Below, one piece after another: positions 32,988 through 42,139 of a DNA stretch of 64,000 nucleotides (its first letter is position 1; every line of letters begins with the position of its first letter). The position numbers and the translations under genes are program-made. The stretch spans positions 248,001 through 312,000 of the forward strand of contig NZ_JABUKC010000003.1 of the NCBI RefSeq assembly GCF_014595885.1, read 5' to 3'. The notes below the pieces were generated by a model. It saw nothing but the letters and a program-made list of their open reading frames with translations. It ran no database searches and was not told the DNA's origin. This DNA is from Microcella alkalica. GTDB lineage: Bacteria > Actinomycetota > Actinomycetes > Actinomycetales > Microbacteriaceae.

Positions 32988-34850
32988 TCAGCGGGGCGGC
33001 GGAACCTCCTCCGAGCCGAACGCGGGCACGGCGACGCCGGGCAGCGACCACGCGCTGAAGGCCATCCCGGTCGACCGGATGCGCGCATCCGCCAGCTCGC
33101 CCGTGCCGGTCAGGCGCGTGGCCGGGCCCTCGATCGCGGAGGCCGGCAGCACGATGTCGACGTCGTCTCGCGCGGCGCATACGAGCACGCTCTCCTCGGC
33201 GGTCTCGCGCACGAAGACGAGCGCGTCGTCGCTCGCGTGCAGCCACCGCAGGCCGCCGTGGCTGAGCGCTGGGTGCACGCGGCGCAGCGCGATGAGCGAG
33301 GCGTACAGGTCGATCGTCTCGGCGTGCTCGTCGTAGCGGTTCCACGGCATGGTGGTGCGCGAGTGCTCGCCGTTGGTGCCGGTGTGGCCGAACTCGTCGC
33401 CGGCGAAGACGACGGGGATGCCCGGCAGCGTCATCGACAGACCGACCGCGACCGGCACGGCGCCGGGCCGCGCGTAGGTGGCGAAGCGCGCGGTGTCGTG
33501 CGTGTCGAGCGCGTTCATCGTGCACACGCGCGTGCGCCACGGGAACGCGGCGGTGAAGCGCCGGTGCGACTCGTAGACCTGCTCGCCCGTCAGCTGCGGG
33601 ATCTGCTCGTACGGCAGACCGAAGAACCACTCGCGCGAGCCCGGCTCGGTCAGCCACGACCACACCGGTCGGGTGAAGCTCGGGTAGGTCATGGCGCCGT
33701 GCCAGGCGTCGCCCTGGAAGTCGCTCGCCGCGTCGTTCGTGACCTCGCCGAACAGCACCGTGTCGGGGTTCGTCTCGATCATGGTGCGACGCAGCGTCTG
33801 CCGCACCTCGGCGTTGAGATCCTCGTCGCGGTAGCGCCCCGTCATGTTGGCGACGTCGATGCGCCAGCCGTCGAGGCTGAACGGCGGCTTGAGCCAGTGC
33901 GCGACGACCGAGTCGGGCCCCTCGATGAAGCGGCGACGCAGCTCGCGCGAGTTCCAGTTGAACTTCGGCAGGCTGGGCACGCCGAGCCACGACTCGTAGT
34001 CAAGCTGCGCGTCGTCGAGCCAGTAGTAGAACTCGCTCTCGGGCGCGCCGGGGTTGCCGCGGGCGGCCTCGAACCACTCGTGCGCATCGCCCGAGTGATT
34101 GCTGGTGAGGTCGCCGATGACGCGGATGCCGCGCGCGTGCGCGGCCTCGACCAGGCGCACGAGCGCCGCATCGCCGCCCAGCACCGGGTCGACGTGGTGG
34201 AACGAGTGCGCGTCGTAGCGGTGGTTCGACCGCCCCGGGAAGATCGGCGTCAGGTACAGCAGGGTCACCCCGAGCCGCTCGAGGTGGTCGAGGTGCTCGG
34301 TGACGCCGTCGAGGTCGCCGCCGTAGAACTGCACGGGCGTCGAGGGCCCGTGACCAATGGGCTCGTCGTCCCAATCGGCGGGCTCGGCCCACTCGGGCAC
34401 GGGTCGAGCGTCGGCGGCGGCCGATCGCGCGAAGCGGTCGGGGAACACCTGGTACATGACCTGCTCGCTCGCCCAGGCCGGCGGCGACGCGTAGGTCACG
34501 AGCCGGAAGTCGTCGTCGTCGCGCGGCTCGAGGTCGCTGAGCCCGGCGCTCGTGAGCCACTGCGACCGCCCGTCGGCCCGCGCGACGAGCCAGCGGTAGC
34601 CGTGCACGGGGTTCTCGACGAGCACCTCGGCCTCCCACCACTCGGCCTGCGGCGTCGCGGCGACGCGCACGGCCTGCGACCAGCGCGGCTCGTGGTTGGG
34701 GTTCGAACGCACGGTGACGGCGGCGACGGCGCCGTATTCATGGGGGATGCGCATCCGCACCCGCACGGCCTCGCCGAGCTCGGGAGCCGGCGTGGAGACG
34801 TAGAGCGAGCTGCCGTCGTGGTGGGGTTCGCTCGCGAGGTCGAGGCTCAC
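32988..34850 (-). CDS. GH13 alpha-glucan hydrolase, cyclomaltodextrinase/neopullulanase-like
   Basis: Cytoplasmic GH13 enzyme that would cleave imported maltodextrins or cyclodextrins. The 620 aa start at the GTG at 34850, which overlaps the MalG stop. An N-terminal beta domain (about 1-120) is followed by the barrel beginning VMYQVFPDRFARS. Catalytic residues are D332 (GWRIDVAN), E369 (LFGEV) and D452 (LDTHDT), all intact. There is no signal peptide. As the last gene of the mal operon it acts on what the transporter brings in. A maltogenic amylase is an equal alternative name. Confidence 0.88.
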   Translation of the reverse strand: MSLDLASEPHHDGSSLYVSTPAPELGEAVRVRMRIPHEYGAVAAVTVRSNPNHEPRWSQAVRVAATPQAEWWEAEVLVENPVHGYRWLVARADGRSQWLTSAGLSDLEPRDDDDFRLVTYASPPAWASEQVMYQVFPDRFARSAAADARPVPEWAEPADWDDEPIGHGPSTPVQFYGGDLDGVTEHLDHLERLGVTLLYLTPIFPGRSNHRYDAHSFHHVDPVLGGDAALVRLVEAAHARGIRVIGDLTSNHSGDAHEWFEAARGNPGAPESEFYYWLDDAQLDYESWLGVPSLPKFNWNSRELRRRFIEGPDSVVAHWLKPPFSLDGWRIDVANMTGRYRDEDLNAEVRQTLRRTMIETNPDTVLFGEVTNDAASDFQGDAWHGAMTYPSFTRPVWSWLTEPGSREWFFGLPYEQIPQLTGEQVYESHRRFTAAFPWRTRVCTMNALDTHDTARFATYARPGAVPVAVGLSMTLPGIPVVFAGDEFGHTGTNGEHSRTTMPWNRYDEHAETIDLYASLIALRRVHPALSHGGLRWLHASDDALVFVRETAEESVLVCAARDDVDIVLPASAIEGPATRLTGTGELADARIRSTGMAFSAWSLPGVAVPAFGSEEVPPPR

Positions 34851-35827
34851 TTCACCGAGCCGGCCGTGAGGCCGCCGACGATGTACTTCTGCAGGTAGAG
34901 GAACAGCGCCATGACGGGGATCGCCGCGAGCACCGCACCGGCGGAGAAGATCGCCCAGTTGCGCGAGGTCTCCTGCGAGACGAACTGGTAGAGGCCCACC
35001 GCGAGCGTCTGCGTCTGCGGGTCGGTGAGCATGATCGAGGCGATCACGAACTCGCTGAACGTGCCGATGAACGACAGCAGCCCCACGACGGCGAGGATCG
35101 GCGCGACCAGCCGCAGCACGATCGTGAAGAAGATCTGCGCGTGGCTCGCGCCGTCGAGCTTCGCCGCCTCGTCGATCGAGATCGGGATCGTGTTGAAGAA
35201 GCCGTACATGAGGTACGTGTTCACGCCGAGCGCGCCGCCGAGGTAGACGAGGATGAGGCCCGCCTGCGTGCCGATGCCGATCTGCGGGAAGATCTCGCCG
35301 ATGCCCGACATGAGCAGGAAGATCGCGACGACGCCGAGCAGCTGCGGGAACATCTGCACGAGCAGCAGCGTCAGCAGGCCGACGCGGCGGCCCGTGAAGC
35401 GCAGCCGCGAGAACGCGTAGGCGGCGAGGGCCCCGAGGAAGACGGTGCCGGCGGCGGTCACGAGCCCGATGACGAGGGTGTTGAGGAACCACGCCGCGTA
35501 CGGCTGCTGCGGGCGCTGGAACAGCTCCACGTAGTTGCTGAAGTCGATCGTGCGGAACAGCTCGTTCGAGCCGACGAGCGTGCCCGTCGGGTTGAGCGAG
35601 GCCGAGAGCACGTACAGCAGCGGGAACGCCGCGAACACGAGCATGACAATGCCGATGAGGTGGCGCCAGCCGGTGTCGAGGAACCACCGCACGAATCCGC
35701 GCCGACGGCGCACCGGGATGGCGCGCGAGGCGGGCGGTGCCGCGTCGGTCGCCTGCGAGCCGGCGACGAGCGGGTTGAGACGGTCGGCGACCTGGCCGCC
35801 CTGCTGGGGGTTGAACGGGTTCGACAT
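34847..35827 (-). CDS. malG: Maltodextrin ABC permease MalG
   Basis: Second membrane subunit of the maltodextrin importer. The 326-aa protein has a Pro/Arg-rich cytoplasmic head of about 55 residues, six helices, and the EAA loop EAAKLDGASHAQIFFTI. Its ATG comes 1 bp after the malF stop and its stop overlaps the GH13 start. The ATPase must come from elsewhere. Confidence 0.92.
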   Translation of the reverse strand: MSNPFNPQQGGQVADRLNPLVAGSQATDAAPPASRAIPVRRRRGFVRWFLDTGWRHLIGIVMLVFAAFPLLYVLSASLNPTGTLVGSNELFRTIDFSNYVELFQRPQQPYAAWFLNTLVIGLVTAAGTVFLGALAAYAFSRLRFTGRRVGLLTLLLVQMFPQLLGVVAIFLLMSGIGEIFPQIGIGTQAGLILVYLGGALGVNTYLMYGFFNTIPISIDEAAKLDGASHAQIFFTIVLRLVAPILAVVGLLSFIGTFSEFVIASIMLTDPQTQTLAVGLYQFVSQETSRNWAIFSAGAVLAAIPVMALFLYLQKYIVGGLTAGSVK

Positions 35828-35828
35828 G

Positions 35829-37466
35829 TCAGTTCAGCTCCTCGAGGGCCTTCGTCTTGCGGAAGGAGACGATCGAGATCGTGGCGACGATCAGGAAGAT
35901 GAGGATCGCGAAGGCGCTCGCGAGGCCGTAGTCGCGACCGGTGCCCTCGCCGAAGGCGACCTTGTACACGAGCGTGATGAGGATGTCGGTCGCGCCCGCG
36001 TCGACGCCCGCCGTGACGTCGCGTGGGCCGCCGCCGGTGAGCATGTAAATGAGGTTGAAGTTGTTGAAGTTGAACGCGAAGCTCGAGATCAGCAGCGGCG
36101 CGACCGACACCAGCAGCAGCGGGAACTTGATGAGGCGGAACACCGCCCAGGGCCGCGCGCCGTCGACGGTCGCCGCCTCGGCGAGCTCCTCAGGGATCGA
36201 CTGCAGCGCGCCCGTGCAGATCAGGAACATGTACGGGAAGCCAAGCCACAGGTTGACGAAGAGGATGCTGAACTTCGCCAGCCACGGATCGGTCAGCCAC
36301 GGGATGCTCGCCCCGCCCAGCAGCACCTGGTTGAAGAACCCGAACTGCTGGTTGAAGAGCCCGAGGAAGACGAGCGCGGAGAGGAAGCCGGGGAAGGCGT
36401 ACGGCAGCACCATGATGACGCGGTAGATCTTCTTGCCGCGCATGTGGGGGGCGTTGAACACGATCGCGAGGAACAGACCGAGGGCGAAGGTCGACGCGAC
36501 CGACAGGATCGCGAAGGCGAAGGTCCAGACCGTCACGCTCAGCAGCGGGCCTCGAATGTCCTCGTTCGTGAAGGCGCGCACGAAGTTGTCGAAGCCGACG
36601 TCGATCTTCCAGCCGGGTTGGAGCTCCTGGCCGGCGTCGCTGACGAAGGCGCCCTCGCCGCCGTCGCGGTACACCGTGCCGCCGGTGGTGTCGGTGAAGG
36701 TGTCGGAGGCCTCGTCGTAGACCAGGTCGGAGGTGTAGACGTAGGCGTTCGAGCCGTCGGGCGTGCGCAGCGCGCCGTCGTTCGGGTCGTCGCTGAGGGG
36801 CACGCTGAGGTCGGCGATGAGCGACTGGTTGGCGAGCAGGTCGCCGAACGCGAGGCTGTTCCAGCCGGCGACGCCGACGGCCTTGCCCGTGCTGTCCTCC
36901 TCCGCGTCGACCTCGTCGAGCGGCTGGTCGGGCGTGCCGAGCAGCGTCTCGCCGTCGGGGTCGGTGACGAGGAAGCCGTAGGTGCCCAGCTGCTCGACGA
37001 CCGTCAGACGGTACGTCGGCGAGTCGGGAACGCGCGTGAGGGAGTTCGCGATGATCGACTCGATCGCGTCCTCCTTCGTGGAGTTGTGGCCGTCGCCGTA
37101 GTTGGTGAAGGCGATGTAGCCGCTGTAGCCGACGACGAAGATCTGGAAGAGCGCCAGGAAGAACACGCCGGGCGCGAGGTACTTGGCCGGCAGCCAGCCC
37201 GGGCGCAGGTAGATGAGATTGATGACGACCGTCACGACGGCCGCGATGCCGAAGACGAGCCACGACTCCTGCATGACGAGCACGAACATCGCGAAGAGCG
37301 CGATCGCGTCGACGATGCCGAGCAGCACGATCTTGATGAGCAGGCCGCGCAGGCTCTGCCCGCGCGAGCGCCGTGCGCTGCCGCCCGACGTCCGTGGGCG
37401 GGGCGCCGGCGGGTCGACGGGCGGGGCGGTCTCGGGCGCCGCGGCGCCGGGGGTCGTCGTGCTCAT
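35829..37466 (-). CDS. malF: Maltodextrin ABC permease MalF with large external loop
   Basis: A 545-aa MalF-class subunit. After a Pro-rich cytoplasmic head and three to four helices comes an outside domain of about 170 residues (about 125-300), rich in Asp, Gly and Thr. It corresponds in position to the P2 loop of E. coli MalF, which holds the binding protein. The permease core with the EAA loop ELAEAATVDGARPWAVFRLI closes the protein. Size and loop separate it clearly from the agl-type permeases at 5-7 kb. Confidence 0.92.
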   Translation of the reverse strand: MSTTTPGAAAPETAPPVDPPAPRPRTSGGSARRSRGQSLRGLLIKIVLLGIVDAIALFAMFVLVMQESWLVFGIAAVVTVVINLIYLRPGWLPAKYLAPGVFFLALFQIFVVGYSGYIAFTNYGDGHNSTKEDAIESIIANSLTRVPDSPTYRLTVVEQLGTYGFLVTDPDGETLLGTPDQPLDEVDAEEDSTGKAVGVAGWNSLAFGDLLANQSLIADLSVPLSDDPNDGALRTPDGSNAYVYTSDLVYDEASDTFTDTTGGTVYRDGGEGAFVSDAGQELQPGWKIDVGFDNFVRAFTNEDIRGPLLSVTVWTFAFAILSVASTFALGLFLAIVFNAPHMRGKKIYRVIMVLPYAFPGFLSALVFLGLFNQQFGFFNQVLLGGASIPWLTDPWLAKFSILFVNLWLGFPYMFLICTGALQSIPEELAEAATVDGARPWAVFRLIKFPLLLVSVAPLLISSFAFNFNNFNLIYMLTGGGPRDVTAGVDAGATDILITLVYKVAFGEGTGRDYGLASAFAILIFLIVATISIVSFRKTKALEELN

Positions 37467-37500
37467 GGTTCTCCGAGTGGTCGTCGTTGGCCCTCACGGT

Positions 37501-37552
37501 CGTGCCGGGAGCCTAGCCCTCGCAGGAGCGAGGGGCGAGGGCTCCCGGCACG
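37501..37552 (-). terminator. Stem-loop between malE and malF
   Basis: CGTGCCGGGAGCC pairs exactly with GGCTCCCGGCACG (13 bp), with an additional competing AGCCCTCG/CGAGGGCT pairing inside. As in the agl operon it sits right after the binding-protein gene and probably sets a higher malE message level. Confidence 0.6.
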
Positions 37553-37572
37553 CCGTGTTCAGTGCGGGGTGA

Positions 37573-38826
37573 TCAGCCCGTGATCTTGCCCTGGATGCTC
37601 GCGACCATCGCGCGCCACAGCTCGACCGGGTCGCCCTGGCCGTTGATGATCGCGACCTCGGTCGAGCCCCAGTCGCTCCACACGACGTCCATCGCGGGCA
37701 CGTTGGGCATGGGCACGCCCTCGGCGCCGACCGCACCGAAGGCGGCGACGTCGGCGTCGGACTGCGCGGCCTCGAAGGCGCTCAGCAGCGCGGGAGCGCG
37801 GCCGCCGACCTCGTAGAGCGCGGTCTGCACTTCCTCGGTGCCGATGTAGTTCACGAGGAACTCGTTGGCGGCGAGCTGGTTCTCGCTCTCGCTCGAGATG
37901 TAGAAGCCCTGCACGCCCACGAACGGCGTGGCGGTCTCGCCACCGGCCGAGGGGATCGGGTCGATCGCGTAGTTGATGCCGGCCTCCTTGATGGCGGGCA
38001 GGTTCCACGGACCGGTCAGGAAGTAGCCCGACTTGCCGGCGACGAACTCCTCGCGGGCGATGTCGCCCGAGATGTTCGTGTTGAGGATGCCGGCCTGGCC
38101 CCACTCGCGCAGCTTGACCGCGAAGGCCTCGCCGCCCTCGTTGCCGAGCGCGAGCGTGGTCGGGTCGTAGGTGCCGTCAGCGGTGATCTCGAAGACCGGG
38201 GCGCCGAACGAGGCCTGCAGCGGGTACAGGTGGTAGGGGTCGGCGGCGGCCGGGTCGAGTCCCACGAGGAAGGGGTACTCGGCGGCGCCCTCGGCGACGG
38301 CGGCCTGGCCGGCGGCGATGAGGTCGTCGAAGGTCGCGGGGGCCTCGGGAGCAATGTCGGTGTTGCGCAGCAGCGCGATGTTCTCCACCGAGTAGGGCAG
38401 GCCGTAGGTCTGACCCTCGTAGCTCATGGCGGTCACGGCGACCTCCTGGAACTCGCTGGCCTTGTCGCCGAGCTCGAGCGGCGCGACGACGCCGTTCTGC
38501 ACCAGCTTGCCGAGCCAGTCGTGGGCGCCGACGATGATGTCGGGGCCGTTGCCCGTGGGGGCCTGCGTGATGAAGTCGTCGCGGATCGCGCCGAAGTCCT
38601 TCGTGACGAGCTCGACCGAGACGCCGCGCTCCTCCTCGAAGTCCGCGGCGACGTCCTCGAGCACTCCCGCGCGGTCGGCGTCGACCCAGACGGTCAGCGA
38701 GCCCTCGAACTGGGGCTCCTCCGAGCCGCCACCGTTCTCGCCGGCGGGTGCGGCGCACCCTGCGAGGACGACGGCCGTCAGAGCCAGCGCCCCCGTGATC
38801 GTGAAGCTGCGTGAGGTCACCTTCAT
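37573..38826 (-). CDS. malE: Maltodextrin-binding lipoprotein MalE
   Basis: A 417-aa extracellular binding protein. A lipoprotein signal ends VLAGC (C24), followed by a Gly/Glu linker and FEGSLTVWVDADRAGVLEDVAADF, the usual start of maltose-binding proteins. It is the first gene of malE-malF-malG-GH13. A GAAAGG ribosome site precedes the ATG. A TGCAAGCGCTTCCA operator lies about 110 bp upstream. Confidence 0.92.
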   Translation of the reverse strand: MKVTSRSFTITGALALTAVVLAGCAAPAGENGGGSEEPQFEGSLTVWVDADRAGVLEDVAADFEEERGVSVELVTKDFGAIRDDFITQAPTGNGPDIIVGAHDWLGKLVQNGVVAPLELGDKASEFQEVAVTAMSYEGQTYGLPYSVENIALLRNTDIAPEAPATFDDLIAAGQAAVAEGAAEYPFLVGLDPAAADPYHLYPLQASFGAPVFEITADGTYDPTTLALGNEGGEAFAVKLREWGQAGILNTNISGDIAREEFVAGKSGYFLTGPWNLPAIKEAGINYAIDPIPSAGGETATPFVGVQGFYISSESENQLAANEFLVNYIGTEEVQTALYEVGGRAPALLSAFEAAQSDADVAAFGAVGAEGVPMPNVPAMDVVWSDWGSTEVAIINGQGDPVELWRAMVASIQGKITG

Positions 38827-38937
38827 CGGTGTTCACCCTTTCCTGTGCGGACGGCCTCGTCGCCGGACGCGCTGCCGGTGCTCGCTGCGGAAGCGGTCAC
38901 CTCGCCCAAGAGGCCATTCTCTTGATGTGCCTGCATC

Positions 38938-38951
38938 TGCAAGCGCTTCCA
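38938..38951. promoter_or_regulatory. LacI-type operator, malE side
   Basis: TGCAAGCGCTTCCA with a perfect AAGCGCTT core. On the minus strand its right part provides TTGCAG, a possible -35 box for malE, so a bound repressor would block the promoter. It is the same type as the sites at 39035 and 43225. Confidence 0.7.
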
Positions 38952-39034
38952 TTAGAGCAGGCGTTCGCGTTCCCCACAACTCCCCCGTTCCGCGCGATCC
39001 GTTCGGAAATCGCACAGCTGGCGCCAGGCTTAAG

Positions 39035-39048
39035 TGCAAACGCTTCCA
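39035..39048. promoter_or_regulatory. LacI-type operator, alpha-glucosidase side
   Basis: TGCAAACGCTTCCA, identical to the malE site but for one base. A -10-like TAGGGT (39066-39071) follows 17 bp later, so the site overlaps the probable -35 region of the alpha-glucosidase gene, 31 bp before its ATG. Confidence 0.7.
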
Positions 39049-39078
39049 TATCAGACGAACTGGCGTAGGGTGCTGTTC

Positions 39079-40776
39079 ATGTCTACCGACACCACCCCTA
39101 CCACCACACTCGCGAGCGCTCGCGAAGCATCCACACCGGGTTCGGAATGGTGGCGCTCCGCCGTCATCTACCAGATCTATCCCCGCTCGTTCGCCGACGC
39201 CTCGGGTGACGGCATCGGCGACCTCGCCGGCATCACCGAGCGACTGGGCTCGCTCGCCGCGCTCGGTGTCGACGCGGTCTGGCTCTCGCCGTTCTTCCGT
39301 TCGCCGCAGAAGGATGCCGGCTACGACGTGGCCGACTACTGCGACGTCGACCCGATCTTCGGCACCCTCGCCGACTTCGACGCCCTCCGCGATCGCGCGC
39401 ACGAGCTGGGGCTCCGGGTCATCGTCGACCTCGTGCCGAACCACTCCTCGAGCGAGCACCCCTGGTTCCAGGAGGCCCTCGCGGCGGGCCCCGGCTCGCC
39501 CGAGCGCGACCGCTACATGTTCCGCGACGGCAAGGGCGAGCACGGCGAGCTGCCGCCCAACAACTGGCCCTCCGTGTTCGGCGGCGCCGCCTGGACGCGC
39601 GTGACCGAGGCGAACGGCGAGCCCGGTCAGTGGTACCTGCACATCTTCGACAGCTCGCAGCCCGACTTCAACTGGAAGAACCCGGTCGTCTGGGAGGAGT
39701 TCCGTCGCATCCTGCGCTTCTGGCTCGACCGCGGGGTCGACGGCTTCCGTGTCGACGTCGCGCACGGCCTCATGAAGAAAGAGGGGCTGCCCGACATCGC
39801 CGACGCCGCCGGCTCCGACAACATCGCCGACGCGCTCATGTCGCCGGAGGACGTGCCCTACTGGGCGCAGCCGGCCGTGCACGAGGTCTACCGCGACTGG
39901 CACCAGGTGCTCGCGCAGTACGAGGGCGACCGCGTGCTGTGCGCCGAAGCCTGGGTCGAGCCGCTGTCGAAGGCCGCACTCTGGGTGCGCTCGGATGAGA
40001 TGCACCAGGCCTTCAACTTCAGCTACCTCAGCACTCCGTGGAACGCCGCCAAGCTGCGCGCGGTGATCGACGAGTCGATCGACGCCTTCACGGGCGTGGG
40101 CGCGCCGAGCACCTGGGTGCTCTCCAACCACGACGTCGTGCGCCACGCGAGCCGCTACGGCCTGCCCGAGCACACGGCGGGCCCGAACGCGGGCATCGGC
40201 CCGAACTCGCCCGACAAGCCCGACGCCGCGCTCGGCCTGCGCCGCGCGCGCGCCGCGACCGCGCTCATGCTGAGCCTGCCCGGCAGCGCCTACCTCTACC
40301 AGGGCGAGGAGCTCGGCCTGCCCGAGGTCATCGAGCTCGACGACCACGTTCGCGAAGACCCGACCTTCCACCGCACGGGCGGCGAGGCCTACGGCCGCGA
40401 CGGATGCCGCGTGCCGATCCCGTGGGAGGCCGACGCCCCGGCGTTCGGCTTCAACGACTCCGGCGCGAGCTGGCTGCCGCAGCCCGAGACGTTCCGCGCC
40501 TACGCGCGCGATCGCCAGGAGGGCGTGGAGGGCTCGACGCTCGAGCTGTACCGCTCCGCGCTCCAGCTGCGGTCGCAGCACGAGCTCGGGCTCGGCTCGG
40601 TCGAGTGGCTCTCGGGCTACGGCGACGAGGTCGTCGCGTACCGCAACGGGCAGGTGACCGTCATCGCCAACCTCGGCCAGACGCCCGTCGAGCTGCCCGC
40701 GGGCGACGTCGTGCTGGCGAGCGCCGACATCTCGGGCCGCGCCCTGCCGACCGACACCACCGTGTGGATCGCCTGA
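39079..40776 (+). CDS. aglA: GH13 alpha-glucosidase
   Basis: Cytoplasmic exo-acting alpha-glucosidase that would trim maltodextrins to glucose. The 565-aa protein starts at the ATG at 39079. The oligo-glucosidase signature IYQIYPRSFADASGDGIGDL begins at residue 30. Catalytic residues are D226 (GFRVDVAHG), E290 (CAEAW) and D352 (LSNHDVVRH), all intact. There is no signal peptide. It is divergent from malE with the operator pair between, so both arms should be induced together. Specificity for 1,4 or 1,6 bonds cannot be read. Confidence 0.9.
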   Translation: MSTDTTPTTTLASAREASTPGSEWWRSAVIYQIYPRSFADASGDGIGDLAGITERLGSLAALGVDAVWLSPFFRSPQKDAGYDVADYCDVDPIFGTLADFDALRDRAHELGLRVIVDLVPNHSSSEHPWFQEALAAGPGSPERDRYMFRDGKGEHGELPPNNWPSVFGGAAWTRVTEANGEPGQWYLHIFDSSQPDFNWKNPVVWEEFRRILRFWLDRGVDGFRVDVAHGLMKKEGLPDIADAAGSDNIADALMSPEDVPYWAQPAVHEVYRDWHQVLAQYEGDRVLCAEAWVEPLSKAALWVRSDEMHQAFNFSYLSTPWNAAKLRAVIDESIDAFTGVGAPSTWVLSNHDVVRHASRYGLPEHTAGPNAGIGPNSPDKPDAALGLRRARAATALMLSLPGSAYLYQGEELGLPEVIELDDHVREDPTFHRTGGEAYGRDGCRVPIPWEADAPAFGFNDSGASWLPQPETFRAYARDRQEGVEGSTLELYRSALQLRSQHELGLGSVEWLSGYGDEVVAYRNGQVTVIANLGQTPVELPAGDVVLASADISGRALPTDTTVWIA

Positions 40777-40795
40777 GGGTCGTCCGCTGAGACGC

Positions 40796-40827
40796 AGAAG
40801 GGCCCCGGAGCGATCCGGGGCCCTTCT
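40796..40827. terminator. Bidirectional terminator between alpha-glucosidase and M23 genes
   Basis: A perfect 14-bp stem AGAAGGGCCCCGGA with a GCGA loop lies between two convergent genes. Confidence 0.82.
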
Positions 40828-40861
40828 CGTTCGTCTCGTGCCGCGCGGGGCGCGGCCGCCG

Positions 40862-41905
40862 CTAGCTCGCGTTCTGCGTGAGCCAGGCGAAGGGGTCGAC
40901 GGGCACGCCGTCGAGTCGCACCTCGAGGTGCAGGTGCGGGCCGGTCGAGGCGCCCGTGTTGCCGACGAGTCCGACGAAGTCGCCCGCCTTGACCTCCTGG
41001 CCCGGCACGAGCGGCGAGCTGCCGGTCTCCATGTGCGCGTAGAGGGTCGTGACCTTCTGGCCGTTGATGACGTGGTCGATGAACACGTGCGTGCCGTACG
41101 ACCAGCCCTCCTGCAGATCCGACACGACGCCGTCGGCGACCGCCTGGATGGGCGTGCCGTAGCCCGGGGTGAAGTCGGTGCCGCGGTGGTAGCTCGAGCA
41201 GCCGCGGCAGGGGGCGACGCGGTCGCCGTAGCCGGAGCTGATGGTCGTCGCGAAGGGGAACGGCCAGCGCACCGCACCGGTGCCAGTGGTCGTGTAGGTG
41301 AAGTCGCGGTTGCCGTACTTGGCGCGCAGGATCTCGGCGTACGAGGTGACCGTCCAGTCGTCGCGCGTCGCGGCGGGAGCGGCGGCCGTCGTGGCGGCGG
41401 CGCTCATCTCGAGCACCTGCGCCGGCTCGGTCGTCTTCGCGGCGGAGGCGACCGTCGCGAGCGAGGTGAGGCCCGTGGCCTCGGCCACCTCGCCGGGGCG
41501 GAAGAGCGCGTTGGCCGGCACGGTCGTGCCGATGAGCAGACCGGCGACCGCGAGCATCACGGTCGGCGGCAGGGCGCGACGGGCGACGCGGCGCAGCATG
41601 GGGACCCGCGAGGGGTGCGAGCCGTGGCGCATCGTGGGGCGCGCTGCCCTCGCGGCGCGAGCGGGCTTGGCCGATCGAGCCGGCTTGGCCGACGCGCGCT
41701 GCGAGCGTCGCGTCGGTGCGGCGGCGGCCCGCTCGGCCTCGCGAAGCGCCCGTCGGCTGGTCGCGGCGACCTGCGCCGCGGGCAGCACGATCGCCTCAGT
41801 CGAGGGAGCCTCACGGTCGCTGAAGCCGAGGGACTCGAGACTTCCGGTGATGCTCGAGGGGGCCTCGGAGGGCCGCCCGGCCATCGGATGGAGCTCGTCA
41901 GTCAC
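40862..41905 (-). CDS. M23-family cell-wall endopeptidase
   Basis: Zinc peptidase of the LytM/M23 type that cuts peptidoglycan cross-bridges outside the cell. It has 347 aa from the GTG at 41905. An unusual cytoplasmic head of about 100 residues (Ala/Arg-rich, with SRRALREAERAAAAPTRR and AKPAR repeats) precedes one membrane segment (about 113-133) ending VPANA. The catalytic domain (about 210-342) has metal ligands H240 and D244 (YHRGTDF) and the HLH motif (H324, H326). Starting at M103 would leave a plain signal peptide, but no ribosome site supports it. A structured leader precedes the gene. Confidence 0.87.
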   Translation of the reverse strand: MTDELHPMAGRPSEAPSSITGSLESLGFSDREAPSTEAIVLPAAQVAATSRRALREAERAAAAPTRRSQRASAKPARSAKPARAARAARPTMRHGSHPSRVPMLRRVARRALPPTVMLAVAGLLIGTTVPANALFRPGEVAEATGLTSLATVASAAKTTEPAQVLEMSAAATTAAAPAATRDDWTVTSYAEILRAKYGNRDFTYTTTGTGAVRWPFPFATTISSGYGDRVAPCRGCSSYHRGTDFTPGYGTPIQAVADGVVSDLQEGWSYGTHVFIDHVINGQKVTTLYAHMETGSSPLVPGQEVKAGDFVGLVGNTGASTGPHLHLEVRLDGVPVDPFAWLTQNAS

Positions 41906-41942
41906 GCGTGGAGAAACCTTCGCTGTCGTCGAGCGGCCGCAC

Positions 41943-41984
41943 GGAACCCCGGTCGAGGTGCGACCTCGAGCACAACGGGGATCC
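41943..41984 (-). promoter_or_regulatory. Structured 5' leader of the M23 peptidase gene
   Basis: An outer stem GGAACCCCG/CGGGGATCC (one mismatch) encloses a perfect hairpin TCGAGGT-GCG-ACCTCGA. It lies 38 bp before the GTG, inside the 234-bp gap 41906-42139. Actinobacterial wall hydrolase genes sometimes carry c-di-AMP riboswitches, but I cannot match that consensus here. Confidence 0.4.
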
Positions 41985-42139
41985 GAGCATCCGCTCTGGA
42001 ACGGGTTCATCCGTGACGATCGGGAGCCGATTATCACGGATTGGTAAAGCCTAACCGCCGGACGGTGAATCCTCCAGTCCACTCCCGGAATCGGATTCAC
42101 CCCCGAACGGGGGCCGCGACGACGATACCGGACGCGCGG

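Noticed and set aside
41906-42139. c-di-AMP (ydaO-type) riboswitch before the M23 gene
   Set aside because: Stems are present, but I cannot find the conserved core elements. Only a generic structured leader is reported.
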